Positions 1-10,896 are shown, numbered from the stretch's first letter. The stretch is 64,000 nt of DNA from Adiantum capillus-veneris (GCA_014529385.2 CM043963.1:81981912-82045911), one strand, 5' to 3'. Numbers and translations are program-made. The notes: a model not told the origin generated them from the sequence alone.

Positions 1-712
1 TAAATAGATTTTTGAGTAGATTACTTAATGGAGAGAGATAGATTTCACACACAAGAGATTATAGAGTAGAGAGAGAGAGAGAGTACACACGATATACGTG
101 GTTCACCCAATGTGGGCTGCGTCCACAGGAAAGCAGCCACTCAATGGCTTTAGCACTTCAAATGAAGAAGTAGTTTACAAAGGGATTAAACCCTTGATAG
201 AGCTCCCGCCTTGCTTCACTCTCACCACCTCACACTCACCTTGTTGCATCAACTTCACACTATGAAATGCGTGTAGAAATGGCCTCCTTTTATAGGCCAA
301 AAGGGCTGCCCTCTCTAATGAGAGACAGCCATGTGTAGCCGCCCTTGTGCGAATAAGTCCAAATCGGACCCTCCAATCTGCCCATGTGTGGCCGCCCTTG
401 AGAAGACAAGTCCACTTTTGAATTCGGCCACCGGCCACCGGCCATGGACTTCTGACCACAGGCCACCGGCCATTGACTTCCGACCATCGGCCATAGGCCA
501 TTGACTACCGGCCACCGGCCAACCGACCGGTTGTTTTCCGACCACTTTCCGGCCGCCGTCCGGCCATAATATTCCGGCGAAAAAAAGTCTCGGGGGCCTC
601 CGCCCCCGAGGCCTCTAAAGTTGCCCCTGATTCTTGTCCGTGAAAATTTTGGTTTCCGGTGAGTGATTTTCCTTCACGCATGATGGCTTCTCCTCATAAT
701 GGGGGCCTTACA
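1..712 (-). repeat. LTR-like fragment, minus strand, cut by the window edge
   Basis: Read on the minus strand, this begins TGTAAGGCCCCC at 712 and has a TATA box (CCTATAAAAGG, about 285-295) about 420 bp downstream, as the U3/R layout of an LTR would. A GC-rich minisatellite lies in the would-be U3. No purine tract or second copy is visible, so it could be a 5' LTR, a solo LTR or another promoter-bearing repeat. The left end is outside the window. Confidence 0.4.
420..550. repeat. GC-rich degenerate minisatellite
   Basis: Four to five imperfect units of about 28-30 bp built on GGCCACCGGCCATTGACTTC with variable ends. Open frames on the minus strand here are by-products of the repeat (Gly-Arg-Trp-Pro-rich peptides), not genes. 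Confidence 0.7.
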
Positions 713-826
713 AATGTGTGCTTTTACCATAGAAAATTACAAGGGTAAATCAAGCTCCATACTTAACAGAAAAGGGGATACTTGGGTTGGGTAGCATTGT
801 GTGTGCGTGTGTTCTTATTAATAGTT

Positions 827-869
827 TTGTGTGTGTGTGTGTGTGTGTGTGTTGGGGGGGGGGGGGGGG
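827..869. repeat. (GT)n followed by a 16-base G run
   Basis: A GT dinucleotide tract (about 827-852) runs into a pure G homopolymer (854-869). The homopolymer length may be uncertain in the assembly. Confidence 0.9.
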
Positions 870-1069
870 AGCGTGTATGTGTACAAGGTTTTTGTGAGCA
901 ATCAAAGTGGGTTTCAAGAAGCACTTTGGGCAACTTTTGAACTTCAACGTGTTCTTGGTGCTTTAATGCCAACATGTGCATGGAGTGCTTATTAAGTGAT
1001 GACCAATTTGGGTTAGGAGGTTCATAATGATATTCAATATATATATATATATACCATTTTACTTATTGC

Positions 1070-1525
1070 GGAGCACTACCACTGGTGCTCATCGCGACGC
1101 GCACTTGTTTATGCACTAGAGGACAATAGTACCACCACAGTCTAGATCATGAGCAGGGCCAAGGAAAACTTGGTGGGGTTGTCCCCTTGCAAAGTCCCAT
1201 TTGACACAACAATAGATTATGGATCATTGCAACTGGTGGTCGTCTCGAAAAACACGAGATTATGCACCAGAGGCCAGTCTACGCCAACTTAGCAAGTTTT
1301 GATGTCGCATATACTGCAGCTTCGACCACCATTTCTCCTTGTGGAGCGTCACTTGTGAATTAGTTACTTTGTCTACTTGTGGAGCACTACAATTGGTGCT
1401 CGTCGGCAAGCACCAATTTGTGCAAGTGAATTTGGATCATCTTCTCACCTTAATGTTAATGCACTAGATCGTAGGAGTTCACCTGTGGAGCACTGCAAAT
1501 TGGTGCTCATCGGTAAGCACCAGTT
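1070..1525 (+). repeat. Four dispersed copies of a GGTGCT...AGCACC hairpin motif
   Basis: Copies begin near 1070, 1226, 1379 and 1483. The best two read GTGGAGCACT followed by a hairpin with arms GGTGCT and AGCACC around an 8-base loop. The two outer-left copies are more diverged and end in GCACTAGAGG or GCACCAGAGG. Spacing is irregular (about 100-155 bp). Confidence 0.6.
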
Positions 1526-2720
1526 TAAGAAATTCGGGGATTAGCTTAAGTTTGTCAGGTATTTTCTTAAGTTTAGTTAAAAATTGAGTAGGTGTTTTGC
1601 AAAACAAACTAAGTCTCAATAGTCCTTTTCTTAGGACTACTTTAGATTCATGCTAGTTGCCACCTTGATCATGATGATGAAATGAGTTGGGTGTTGTCAC
1701 CTTGTTCATTAAAATTGAATATTGTTGTGTTGCATAAAAGTAATTTTAAGCAGAGTCATCATAAATCCTTTAAAGATGAAATTAACTATAAGGCATATAA
1801 CCCAAAAAACTTTAATAATATTCTCTAATTTAACTTTTTGCTATGACGTTTAGTCCATCCCTATAGGGTCGAGGAAATAAAATACCTGAATCTTAAGAAC
1901 CAATTGAACACAACGATCAAGTGAGCATAGTGTCAAACACTAGGTGGATCAATGAAGAGGAGACACTTGACAATTTCTTTCACTTTGTAGTGTGGCTTAA
2001 TTGAAAGTTGTTTTGCCTAGTGTTGGTTACTTTAACGTGATTTCAAGGTTTGTTGGCAAGATTTTCATCAAGAACAATTTCTCTTTTATGTATACCAATG
2101 AGGCTCTCTTATATACAATTGCTCCTTGTTTTGAGACATGTTGCATCACTCTTGTGAAAGATTATATTACCATAGCGGCATACTTTCAAGCAAAAAGGAA
2201 GAATCCAACTTGGTCTCCCATTCATTACCACATGCTTAGTACGTTACACACGAGTAGGAAGACCTATTGGTTGGGTAGCAGATTTTATATTTCTAGATCT
2301 TCCATTCAGAGGATTGCACCTGAGAACTATGACTAGGCCTAGATGGGATACCTTGACTGAGAATTATGTCCCACAATAGCTTCTAGATGGCAGCTGCCAC
2401 ACTTGTAGATTCCGGGTGGCTTCTTGTTATGGCATCTCTATCCGGTATATTTTCTTTATGTTTAAAATGGTGCATTATTTGCATAATACTTATTCAATGT
2501 TTGTGACAAATGCATTCTTTTGCAATTAAGGTGATGCGAAAGGATGGGTTGAGAGACATTGCATATTATCAGACATGACCATTGCTCATCGCATCTATGT
2601 TCTCCACCACAAGAGTTATGGCTACGTAGAGATGCATGGTAGACATATAGAGGTGACAAGCCATGCTAGTTTCTATCTTTTGTTGTGAATATTCTTTTTG
2701 TTTACTTTGGTGTCTTAATC

Positions 2721-2947
2721 TGTTACCATATACATGTGGTAGTGATGTGTGTGAACACACTATGACCATTGAGGCATTTTTTCCCTCTTTAGGAGGTTTT
2801 CCCCCTCGTGCATTGTATATACGCCCATCACTCTAGGGATATCTATCTTTCCATTGCACACTAAGTAATACACGCTCTATTGTGTGCCTTGAGCTTCCTT
2901 CATCTTCTCCAAGCTGTGTGCATTTCTCTGTAACCCTAATTCCAACA
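2721..2947 (+). repeat. Copia 5' LTR
   Basis: Starts TGTTACC and ends CCAACA. A TATA-like TGTATATACGC lies at about 2814-2824. It matches 7285-7489 over nearly all its length, with scattered differences. Confidence 0.9.
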
Positions 2948-2949
2948 AT

Positions 2950-2962
2950 TGGTATAAGAGCA
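2950..2962 (+). other. Primer binding site, initiator tRNA-Met type
   Basis: TGGTATAAGAGCA lies two bases after the LTR end. It differs by one base from the common plant copia PBS TGGTATCAGAGC. Confidence 0.8.
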
Positions 2963-3299
2963 GGTTGTGTCCTCCCGGGCTTAGTCGCCAGCAGCTCCAA
3001 CACACGCCTGCTCACTTTCTCTGATTTCAGTGAGCTTTGGTGAGCGTTCACAGGTCGAAATTTTTTTTGGGATGGCTCCTAGAGCTCAGTATGCTCAGAT
3101 TCTTGATTCGGGGTCATGTCGGCCTCTGTTTCCACTACAGGTAGGTCTATCCAGGTAATTTTGTCATTTTGTGCAAGATTTGTGTCTCTGCATAACAGGT
3201 CCCATACAGCCTACTGCGGGTTGTGCTACATAGTACATGCTAGTCTCACTCAATTTCTCCTCATTTCGGGCAGTTTTCACATCAGATGCAAACATTTCC

Positions 3300-4035
3300 A
3301 TGGCTGACAACAACACAGATGTGTTCAAGATGTTTGCTGCTGAGGACAGGTTGGATGGGGACAATTATCCTATGTGGGCTTACATGATGCAACATGTTCT
3401 TGTGTCAAAGGGAGTCTAGAATATTGTGCAAGGCATTGATGTACGTCCTGGCTTTGAGGATGTAGGAGATGTTGAGGATGTTGTAGGTCTTGCTGCAAGG
3501 ATTGATGCTATTAGAGTTGTTTTGCGTAACGTAGAACAATTTCGTTGGGATGTAAAGGATGCGCAGGATCATGCATTAATTGGGTTGTCTGTGAAGCACA
3601 CCATTACTCCTCACATTCATTCAACAAAATCTGCAAAACAGGCTTGGGATATTCTAGCAGGTCTTTATGCAAGCCGCAATGTGGCTAAAATTGCCTTGCT
3701 GCGTAAAGAGCTGGAATCAAAGATTATGCATGAGGAAGATGATATGGACACTTTCCTTGCTGGTGTCAAGGATATCAATGAGCAACTTATTTTTGCAGGT
3801 GAAATCATTTCAGACAGTTCCCCTGTGCAGACTGTTCTTGATGCCTTACCAGATTCTTATCAAACTTTTGCTAGTACTTGGAGACTTATGACCCAAGGAA
3901 ATCCTGAAGTTGTCAAGTTTGATGCATTATGCACATTGCTGTTGCAAAAGTCATTTTCCAGAAAATATAGGACTAGGCAACGTGCAGTTGAATAGGCTTT
4001 TATTGCGTCTCAAAGAAAGGGTGGTAATCAGCAAT
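3300..4035 (+). pseudogene. gag: Copia gag, capsid part (UBN2-type), broken
   Basis: The protein begins MADNNTDVFKMF at the ATG at 3300 and runs in one frame to at least 3995. The opening (LDGDNYPMWAYMMQ) and the following alpha-helical region fit the DUF4219/UBN2 gag family of plant copia elements. A TAG at 3417-3419 falls where a tryptophan is expected, and a second TAG at 3993-3995 precedes further coding in the same frame. A frameshift near 4030 then moves the frame to the zinc-knuckle segment. Both TAG codons fit C-to-T changes (one on each strand) in CHG context. Inference: formerly one gag-pol polyprotein. Confidence 0.85.
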
Positions 4036-4724
4036 GCAACCACTTCTTATGGTTCTGCTGCAAGTGGCAAAACTTCTGTTCCTAATGCTTTTGCTGGTAG
4101 CAATTCGTCTGGAAATTCTAGTGATAAGGGCAAAAAGAAGATGTGCTGCCATTATTGTAAAGCTAATGATCACTCAATCAAGCACTGTCCTAAGTTGAAG
4201 GCCAAAGAGGCTAAGAAGGAAGAGGGTGGTTCCACTGCAAATGCTGGTTCCACTACAAATGCAGCCATTGTTGAGTCTTCTGTGAAAGGAGACTGTGATG
4301 CTGATATTGACGCAGAATGGGCTTTTAGTGCAGAGTGCACCTACAATCCTACTATCCATGATGCAAGCATGTCAATTGCTGCAAATTCACATGTGTGGTA
4401 TTTCGACAGTGGTGCTACAAAGCACATTACCTCACATCGTGAATTGTTCACCTCTCTCGAGTCTGTCCCTCATGGGAATTCAGTCACTTGTGCCAGCAAT
4501 GCCTCTTATCCAGGGTTCAGGGAGTTGGAAAGATTGTGCTTACTACTGCAAATGGCAGTTCCTTCACACTTGTTGATGCACTTTATGTACTTGGGATCAA
4601 GAAGAATCTTTTGTCTGTATCCGCACTTGCTAGACTTGGACTTATAGTCAAATTTGTGGATGACAGATGTACAGTTCATGATCTCATTCTCGGTGATGAA
4701 GTTGTTGCATCTGGCCTTTTGTGA
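4036..4724 (+). pseudogene. Copia zinc knuckle and aspartic protease
   Basis: The nucleocapsid knuckle CHYCKANDHSIKHC (CX2CX4HX4C) at about 4147-4190 is intact. It is followed by the protease active-site segment WYFDSGATKHITS at about 4393-4435. A frameshift near 4510 moves the frame to the rest of the protease (VDALYVLGIKKNLLSVSAL), the usual copia protease C-terminus. A TGA at 4722-4724 interrupts the reading; coding resumes in the same frame with GLYKLTL. Known family role: the protease cuts the gag-pol polyprotein inside the virus-like particle. Confidence 0.88.
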
Positions 4725-5895
4725 CGTGGGCTGTATAAGCTTACTTTGTATGACAAGTGTGAACAAAATTTTGCAAATGCAGTTGCAGATTCAAGGGCTA
4801 TTTCAAATGCAAAACTATGGCATGCACGTTTTGGGCATCTGAATTTTGCCAGTTTGCTGCGTTTTGAGAAATCTAATATGGTTGCTTCTTTGCTGCCTCT
4901 TGAAGGACTTGTCAAACATGTTTGTGAAGGCTGTATTTTGGGTAAAATGCACCGTTCTAAGTTTCCAAAGGATGGTTCAGTTAGGGCCACATGCAGGTTG
5001 CAGCTTGTGCATAGTGATGTTTGTGGGCCCATGCAAACTCCATCCTTGGGCAATTACCTGTACTTCATGACTTTCATTGATGATTACTCCAGGCATGCAT
5101 GGGTATTTTCGCTTAAAGCGACGTCCGAAGTTTTTATGTGCAATTTCTGGCTATGTCTCAAAATGTCTCGAAATGTACTTTGGGCACCCTCCGTTCCGAT
5201 CAAGGGGGGGAGTATATGTCTCATGAATTCAATGCATTTCTGGCTAGTCGTGGGCTAAAACACCAATGTACAGTGTCTTATACGCCTCAGCAAAATGGTA
5301 TAGCTAAGAGGAAAAACAGATCACTTACAGAAATGGCACGATGTATGGTCAAAAGTCAAGCTTTGCCACATTCTTTTTGGCTTGAGGCCATCATGTGTGC
5401 CACTTATGTACTTAATAGGCATCCTACGAAAGCTCTGCAGTCTATTACTCCATATGAAGTATGGCATGTTAGAAAGACTTTTATTGAGCACATGGGTGTT
5501 TTTGGCTGTTTGGCATATGCTTTGGTGCCACAAACACAACGCAGAAAATTGGATGATAAGGTTGTCAAATGTATTTTTATTGGTTATAGTGCTGAAAGCA
5601 AAGGTTACAGGTTGTGTCATCCGCAAACAAAGCGTATTCTGGTTTCACAGGATATAGTGTTTGTGGAAGATTCTGCTCAACCCTTACTGTCATGTACTAG
5701 AGATAGTAATGTAAGCTCACAAGACATTTATGACATTTTGTTGCCTCTTTTTAGTGGTGGAAGTTTGAATGTAAATTCCAATGAGGAAAATGTACAGCCT
5801 ATGGGGGTTTTCAAAAATGTTACATATCAGCCTATTACTGATGCAAATATACATGATGTATTTGATGAGGAAAGGGCTGATATGCACAACAAAAG
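4725..5895 (+). pseudogene. Copia integrase, catalytic Glu replaced
   Basis: The GAG_pre-integrase zinc region (WHARFGH ... CEGCILGK) precedes the core. The first two catalytic aspartates are visible in HSDVCGP and RSDQGGEY. The third residue, normally Glu in the GVAERKNR-type motif, is Lys here (GIAKRKNRSLTE). A frameshift near 5130 separates the first Asp from the second. The C-terminal region (GCLAYALVPQTQRRKLDDK ... CIFIGYS) is typical of copia integrases. The element could not integrate with this protein. Confidence 0.88.
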
Positions 5896-7209
5896 GACAT
5901 AGATTATGACGAAACTTTTGCTCTCACTTGTCGTATGACTACTGTGCATTTTCTATGTGCATTGGCAGCTCATTTTGGTTGGGATGTACATCACACAGAT
6001 ATTGTTACTGCTTTCTTGAATGGTGACATATTTGAGGAAGTTTATGTAACGTAGCCTCACGGTTTTGTCATGGAAGGACAAGAGGACAAAGTGTGTAGAT
6101 GTAAGAAGGCTTTGTATGGATTGAAGCAATCTCCTCGTGCTTGGTATGAGAAAGTTGACACTCATTTGGTCAAACGAGGCTTTCGTAACAGTCCAACAGA
6201 AAGCACATTGTATGTAAAGTGTGAGGGTGATGTACTTCTCATTGTGGTTCTTTATGTAGATGATTTGCTGATCACTGGACCAAATGAGAGACATATTGCT
6301 GAATTTAAGGCTGATTTGAATGCTACTTTCAAGATGAAAGATTTGGGGTTGTTGCATCATTACTTGGGTATACAGTTTAAGTAGTGTGATGGTGGTATTG
6401 CCTTGTGTCAGAAAAGTTACATAGAGAAATTGCTATGTAAGTTTGGACTTGAGGATTGCAAACCTATTGCCACTCCCATGGAAACAAGTTTGAAGTTGAG
6501 TCTACATGGTGTTGGCGATCCTGGTGATGTCACTCTTTATCAAATTGCTGTTGGCTGCCTCATTTATGTATGCAACATGAGGCCGGATATTCAGTTTGCA
6601 GTCTCAAAGGTCAGCATATTTATGCATAGCCCAGGGTCTAAGCATTGGTAGGTTGTCAAGAGGATTTTCCGCTACCTTAGTGGCACTTTACATCTTGGCT
6701 TGTTTTATCCCAAGGGGGGATCATTACCACCAGACTTACATGCTTTTTTGGACTCAGATTGGGATGGTTGTTTGGACACGCGAGTGTCCACAAGTAGTTT
6801 TTGTTTTATGCTTGGCAGTTCATGTATATCATGGTTGAGCAAGAAGCAACCTACTGTGGCCACTTCTAGTTGTGACATTGAGTACAGGGCAATCTTCAGA
6901 GCTACGGTTGAGTGTGTATGGCTCAGACGCCTTATGATTGATTTGGGTGTTAGACAGGACACTGCCAACACTATCTACACTGACAATCATAGCACATCGG
7001 CAGTTGCAAGGAACCTAGTTTTTCATGCTCGCACAAAGCACATTGAGGTGCATTACCACTATGTCAGGGAGAGGCTCTCAGCAGGAGATATCAGCTTGGC
7101 TTATGTGCCAACAAAGGACAACCTTGCAGATCTTTTCACAAAGGCATTGTCTCGTGAGAAGCTCAAAGCTTTTTGCAAAGCTTTGGGCTTACTCCCCTTT
7201 GTGGACTGA
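5896..7209 (+). pseudogene. Copia reverse transcriptase (N-terminally deleted) and RNase H
   Basis: Coding resumes abruptly at DIDYDETFAL, so about 80 residues that normally precede this RT motif are missing. The first catalytic Asp (HHTDIVTAFLNGD) and the YVDD box (LYVDDLLITG) are present. Three in-frame TAG codons (6052, 6382, 6649) interrupt an otherwise continuous frame. RNase H follows, with LDSDWDG, a Glu in IEYRAI, TDNHST, and the usual copia C-terminal segment TKHIEVHYHYVRE ... NLADLFTKAL. A polypurine tract (AGGGGGGAT) lies at about 7275-7283. Confidence 0.9.
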
Positions 7210-7284
7210 TCATGTCCTCAGGGCATGGCACCTCACTTTACTCATGTGCCAGCTCTTGTTCACCGCATCACTCCAGGGGGGATT

Positions 7285-7489
7285 TGTTACCATATACATG
7301 TGGTAGTGATGTGTGTGAACACACTAGGACCACCGTGGCATTTTTTCCCTCTTTAGGAGGATTTTCCCCCCGTGCATTGTATATACGCCCATCACTCTAG
7401 GGCTATCTTTCTTTCCATTGCACACTAAGTAACACACTCTCTTTTGTGTGCCTTGAGCTTCCTTCATCTTCTCCAAGCTGTGTGCGTTT
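7285..7489 (+). repeat. Copia 3' LTR, truncated
   Basis: Matches the 5' LTR from TGTTACC through GTGTGCGTTT, then stops matching; the last ~20 bp including CCAACA are replaced by unrelated sequence. The right border has been deleted or cut by a later rearrangement. Confidence 0.9.
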
Positions 7490-7575
7490 GGTGCAAAAAG
7501 GACGTGTTACACCTCCCTCCTTTAGTCAGAGTCGATTTGAGAGCTTGGGAATGCACTCCACACACTTCTTTATGA

Positions 7576-7881
7576 GGCATTGCATTTCAAAGGCTCATAG
7601 TGCTACATATAACAGGTGAGGCATGGAGGGGACATTTACAAAGGAGCCTTAGTTTTATTGCTTGCTTTGTGGAGTATCTTTGTCGCGATGGTGGCATATG
7701 TATTGAGTTTGGATGTGGCACTACACTATTGCTACATGCATGTTTGGCTATTGGGTGCCCATGCGCATCTATGGATCTTGATGATCAGCTAGTATCTACT
7801 TTTGTGCAGCCTTTGTTTCAGTTGTGGAAGCCCTCCAAGGATGAAGCTAGCACATCTTGGGATGTGCAAGAGGGATATTGA
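7576..7881 (+). pseudogene. DNA-methyltransferase-like C-terminal fragment
   Basis: The open frame after a TGA at 7573 reads about 100 residues. Its core, CRDGGICIEFGCGTTLLLHA followed by CLAIGCPCASMDLDDQLV, looks like the SAM-binding end of class-beta N6-adenine/N4-cytosine DNA methyltransferases: a hydrophobic strand, an FxCGT-type glycine loop, a helix, then an acidic second strand (MDLD). No catalytic (D/N/S)PPY motif is visible upstream, as the fragment begins just after the copia remnant. It stops where a 90-bp tandem duplication begins. It may be from a mobile element or an old transferred gene. Family assignment by motif only. Confidence 0.45.
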
Positions 7882-8018
7882 CATGGGGTTGAATCCCTAT
7901 GATGACTAGTGAGACTCCCACTCTTTGTTGAAGCTAGCACATCTTGGGATGTGCAAGAGGATGTTGATATTGACATGGGGTTGAATCCCTATGATGACTA
8001 GTGGGACTCCCACTCTTT
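7843..8018 (+). repeat. Two-copy ~88-bp tandem duplication
   Basis: Copy 1 (7843-7929) and copy 2 (7930-about 8018) both start GAAGCTAGCACATCTTGGGA and end in GACTCCCACTCTTT. They differ by a 6-base insertion and one substitution. The duplication overlaps the end of the methyltransferase-like frame. Confidence 0.9.
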
Positions 8019-8433
8019 CTTTGGTCTGGATTTTTCTTCACTTTTGTGTGAGGATTATATTACATAGACATTTTATATTTTTGGATATTAGTTGCATGGT
8101 TATTCATAGTTCATGCATTGTTTATTGACAAAAAATATCTCATTTTAATATGCTTTCTTGTTGAAGTGTATTGCCAATTTATATTGAGGTAGTTGCAAGG
8201 TCAATGGCGACGGACACTCAATATAATTACGGCTTGCAAGATGGACCAAGGACATGCAACAAATTCATTGATGATGAATGTGACACTGCTTAGTTGCGCT
8301 ACTCATTGTTTAGTAGTGATGAAGCTTATAGACTTACCTTGTTTAGGATGTAATTGTATTGTACCCTTGGGTATAATGCTTTGATGAGAAAAGAAAGTGT
8401 CTTTGTAAGGTGCATCAATTTAGTACTAAAAGT
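8019..8433. other. Unassigned A/T-rich stretch
   Basis: I see no gene, repeat or regulatory element here that I can support. Confidence 0.4.
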
Positions 8434-8458
8434 CTGTGTGTGTGTGTGTGTGTTTATG

Positions 8459-8546
<88 letters not shown>
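8434..8546. repeat. Compound microsatellite (GT)n-(TC)n-(CA)n
   Basis: GT at 8434-8453, TC at 8463-8504, then CA at 8504-8546. Confidence 0.95.
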
Positions 8547-8548
<2 letters not shown>

Positions 8549-8987
8549 CACAATCGTGCCCTAGCTCTCTCAGCGTCCCGCTTACACAATCTCCCCCTGG
8601 GCGAGGGCAGCCCTATGGGAGGGTGTTAATCATCAGCCTCGCCCTCCCCTCCCCAGCCCACGACCTTCAGCCATGCACTGTCGACTTGCTCTGCCGACCT
8701 TGACTCGATTGTGTCGATGATGGGCCTCAACTGCTGACCTTGTCACTTCGTGTTGATGCTCCGCCGACTTTGTCCTCGACCCAAGGGGTGTTGATGACCG
8801 GCCGACCTCGATCCAACTGCATCCTCTGTCGATTCTTTGTGAATGGAGATTCCCACACAAGACCTCTCAAGATTTTAACATAGAAACCCGACTCTCAGTG
8901 AATGGGAGTTTCCCACACAAGTTTTGAGCTTGATTACACAGAAATACCCCAAGTTCCCCAACATTCTGGTTTGACTTCTCTGAATCG
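8547..8987. other. Unassigned leader of the LINE-like ORF1
   Basis: GC-richer than its flanks. The phrase TGAATGGGAGTTTCCCACACAA occurs in two close variants (about 8839 and 8897), a short direct repeat. It could be a 5' untranslated region of the downstream ORF1-like gene. No promoter motif is clear. Confidence 0.35.
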
Positions 8988-9674
8988 ATGCCTGCAGACT
9001 TTCAGCTCTCCATAGGAAAGATGATGACCCAGAAGACCGTTGCAAAAACACGGTCGAGCTTTGCCACCATTTTAGCAGCTCCAAAGAAATTCGATCGAAT
9101 CGAGCGCCTCCAAGCAACCCTTGACCGGGTCATGGAAGAGAATCGCGACCTCAAAGCTAGCCTTTGCAAGCTTGAGGCACGATTTGACTCCATGGTCGAT
9201 CTCGCCACCAACAAAGTGAAAGAAGTCGAAGCGAAGGCCATCAAAACCCACTCGGCAACAATTGCGAAGGTGCAGACATGCGTGGCAGTAGAGCTTTGAG
9301 AACGACGACTCCAAGAAGAAAATGCCCTTAAGGTCCGCATTGGTGGACTACCTCAAGCATGGGATACGACCGAGAAAGACTTCTCGACGCGCACCAATTT
9401 CCTCAACAAAACTCTCCAACTGATCAAGCTCAAGTACAACTCAATAGAGTGTATCACTTTGGGAGGCCCTAACAAGCCCATACCAAGTGGACACACCATC
9501 CTTGAATTCGAAAGTCGAGAGGGTCGAGTCAAGCTTCTTCAACAATCACATCTTCTCAAAGATACCAAGCTTTGGATTGCAGAAGAACTCACTCCGTTAA
9601 AACTCAAACACAAAAGTGAAGAGCTCAAGAAGGTACATGAAACCCACAAACAAGGCAAATGGGCAGTCTATTGA
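8988..9674 (+). pseudogene. LINE ORF1-like protein (coiled coil plus RRM-like region)
   Basis: The ATG at 8988 opens a frame that continues to 9674, interrupted by one TGA at 9297-9299. The first part is a heptad-rich coiled coil (RIERLQATLDRVMEENRDLK). The second has the layout of L1-type ORF1/Transposase_22-like RNA-binding proteins: VRIGGLPQAWD, a region ending TILEFESREGRVKLLQQS, then LLKDTKLWIAEELTPLKLKH and a basic end with KQGKWAVY. After the stop at 9672 the same frame still reads GGKAII, the usual next piece of this domain, so that stop is probably also premature. No ORF2 (endonuclease/RT) follows. Assignment by pattern, moderate confidence. Confidence 0.55.
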
Positions 9675-9884
9675 GGCGGTAAAGCCATCATCCAGGAGTT
9701 TTGAAATCCCAAAGCGGCCCTCCCCACAGTTGACTCCCCCTAGGTTTCTATTTTCTTCTCTCATCTCCCTAACGGACCCTCAGTCCTTAACTAATATGTA
9801 TCGTCATCTTTCGCTTAATGCGCAACCATTGTAATGTGTGCTCTTGGTCCCATAGGTCATATCCGACCTCCGTGGACGATAATT

Positions 9885-9922
<38 letters not shown>

Positions 9923-10099
9923 GATCAAATAGATGTTCTTCTTTTCTCTCTTAATTCTCTCGTCAGATTGATCTTTAAAGTCTCTTGGGATAGTTTCCAA
10001 CAATGTTAAAATCTTCTTCTTCTTCTTCTTCTTCTCTGTGTGTGTGTGTGTGTGTGTGTATATACATACATACATACATATATATATATATAATGTGTT
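9675..10099. repeat. Microsatellite-rich spacer
   Basis: No gene. (CT)n at about 9888-9919, (CTT)n at about 10009-10035, (TG)n at 10036-10058, then CATA/TA repeats to about 10092. Confidence 0.85.
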
Positions 10100-10330
10100 G
10101 AATTGATCATTTAATATGGGGAGATACCAGGGGGAGCAAAGGCTAGATATTGGAAAGGCTGCCAGACCGGTCTCAATAGGGTATCCAAAGTGGGAAAATA
10201 GGGATCCAGATGGGGATGGTTTGCTAGAGAAAAGTGCATCAATGGAGTTGAAAAAGACCTTTGGGCTCAACTCTGTTAAGACTTCCATGGGGTAAAGTTC
10301 CAATTCTTTAGTCTAAAGGTCCTAGGCCAT
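10100..10330 (+). repeat. Old LTR fragment related to the gypsy LTR at 59196
   Basis: Shares an ordered series of similar words with 59205-59400: AATTGATCAtTTAATaTGGG near the start, then TCTCAA..., GATGGT, CAATGGAG, AGACCTTtGGG and GAAGACtTCC-like words in the same order and similar spacing. Clearly diverged, so an old copy of the same LTR family. Similarity judged by eye. Confidence 0.55.
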
Positions 10331-10421
10331 GGGAACCATTCCTAGTAACTAAAGTGCTGATCTTAAAGTCAACAAAGGACTCTAGCAAGAAGCCAAGAGA
10401 GAGGGCAAGCTGGGATAAGAC

Positions 10422-10424
<3 letters not shown>

Positions 10425-10486
<62 letters not shown>

Positions 10487-10553
10487 GTATACTGGTCATA
10501 AGTAGTATTTTTTAAGAAAAACTTCCCACGCCCCCCCCCCCCCCCCCCCCCCC
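10425..10553. repeat. (AC)n microsatellite and a C homopolymer
   Basis: AC repeat at 10425-10484 and a pure C run at 10531-10553. Confidence 0.95.
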
Positions 10554-10669
10554 TCTTTGTTGCTCTTTTGCCTGGACAAGACTAGGTCAACTTAAGAGAT
10601 TGCAATTGAAAAATGGATCACTAAAGTTTACTACTACCGGGGGACTTAGCCCTTGAATGTATTATGATG

Positions 10670-10896
10670 CTCTATATTTCTGGAGAGTCGAGCGTGTTCA
10701 ATAGAGTCTGCTCTCATGGCGCAGTGAAGGCGGCTTTCTTCCCCCCTGACTATCGATCTCATTGATGGCCATAGGCGTGCAACTCTGTACTTCTGGAGAG
10801 TCGAGCGTGTTCAATGGAGTCTGCTCTCATGGCGTAGTGAAGGCGGCTTTCTTCCCCCCTGACTATCGATCTCCATTAATGGCCATAGGCGTGCAA
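10670..10896 (+). repeat. Two-copy 113-bp tandem repeat upstream of a TATA box
   Basis: Unit 1 (10670-10782) and unit 2 (10783-10896) each run from CTCT(A/G)TA(T/C)TTCTGGAGAG to GGCCATAGGCGTGCAA and differ at only about six positions. A third, aborted unit start (CTCTATG) follows. About 90 bp downstream is a TATA box. Confidence 0.9.

Larger units (their letters stand above)
713..2720. other. Unassigned stretch between LTR-like fragment and copia element
   Basis: No recognisable gene. It holds the GT/G tract, a short (AT)n at 1037-1053, and four diverged copies of a hairpin-forming motif (1070-1525). An open frame at 2001-2336 (plus, TTG-initiated, about 111 codons) resembles nothing I know and is not called as a gene. 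Confidence 0.5.
2721..7489 (+). mobile_element. Decayed Ty1/copia LTR retrotransposon
   Basis: A 227-bp 5' LTR (TGTTACCATATACATG start) and a matching 3' LTR (7285) flank gag, zinc knuckle, protease, integrase, reverse transcriptase and RNase H in copia order (integrase before RT). The 3' LTR lacks its last ~20 bp, so no target duplication can be read. The coding part carries several in-frame stops, at least three frameshifts and a deletion of the N-terminal part of RT. It cannot be autonomous. Confidence 0.93.

Noticed and set aside
2001-2336. Plus-strand 111-codon frame
   Set aside because: No ATG start chosen, no recognised motif, no conserved neighbour. Might be a relic but unsupported.
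7173-7400. Frames across the copia 3' LTR
   Set aside because: Overlap RNase H coding and the LTR; shadows.
9072-9340. Minus-strand frames opposite the LINE-like ORF1
   Set aside because: The plus-strand frame explains the region with coiled-coil and ORF1-like motifs.
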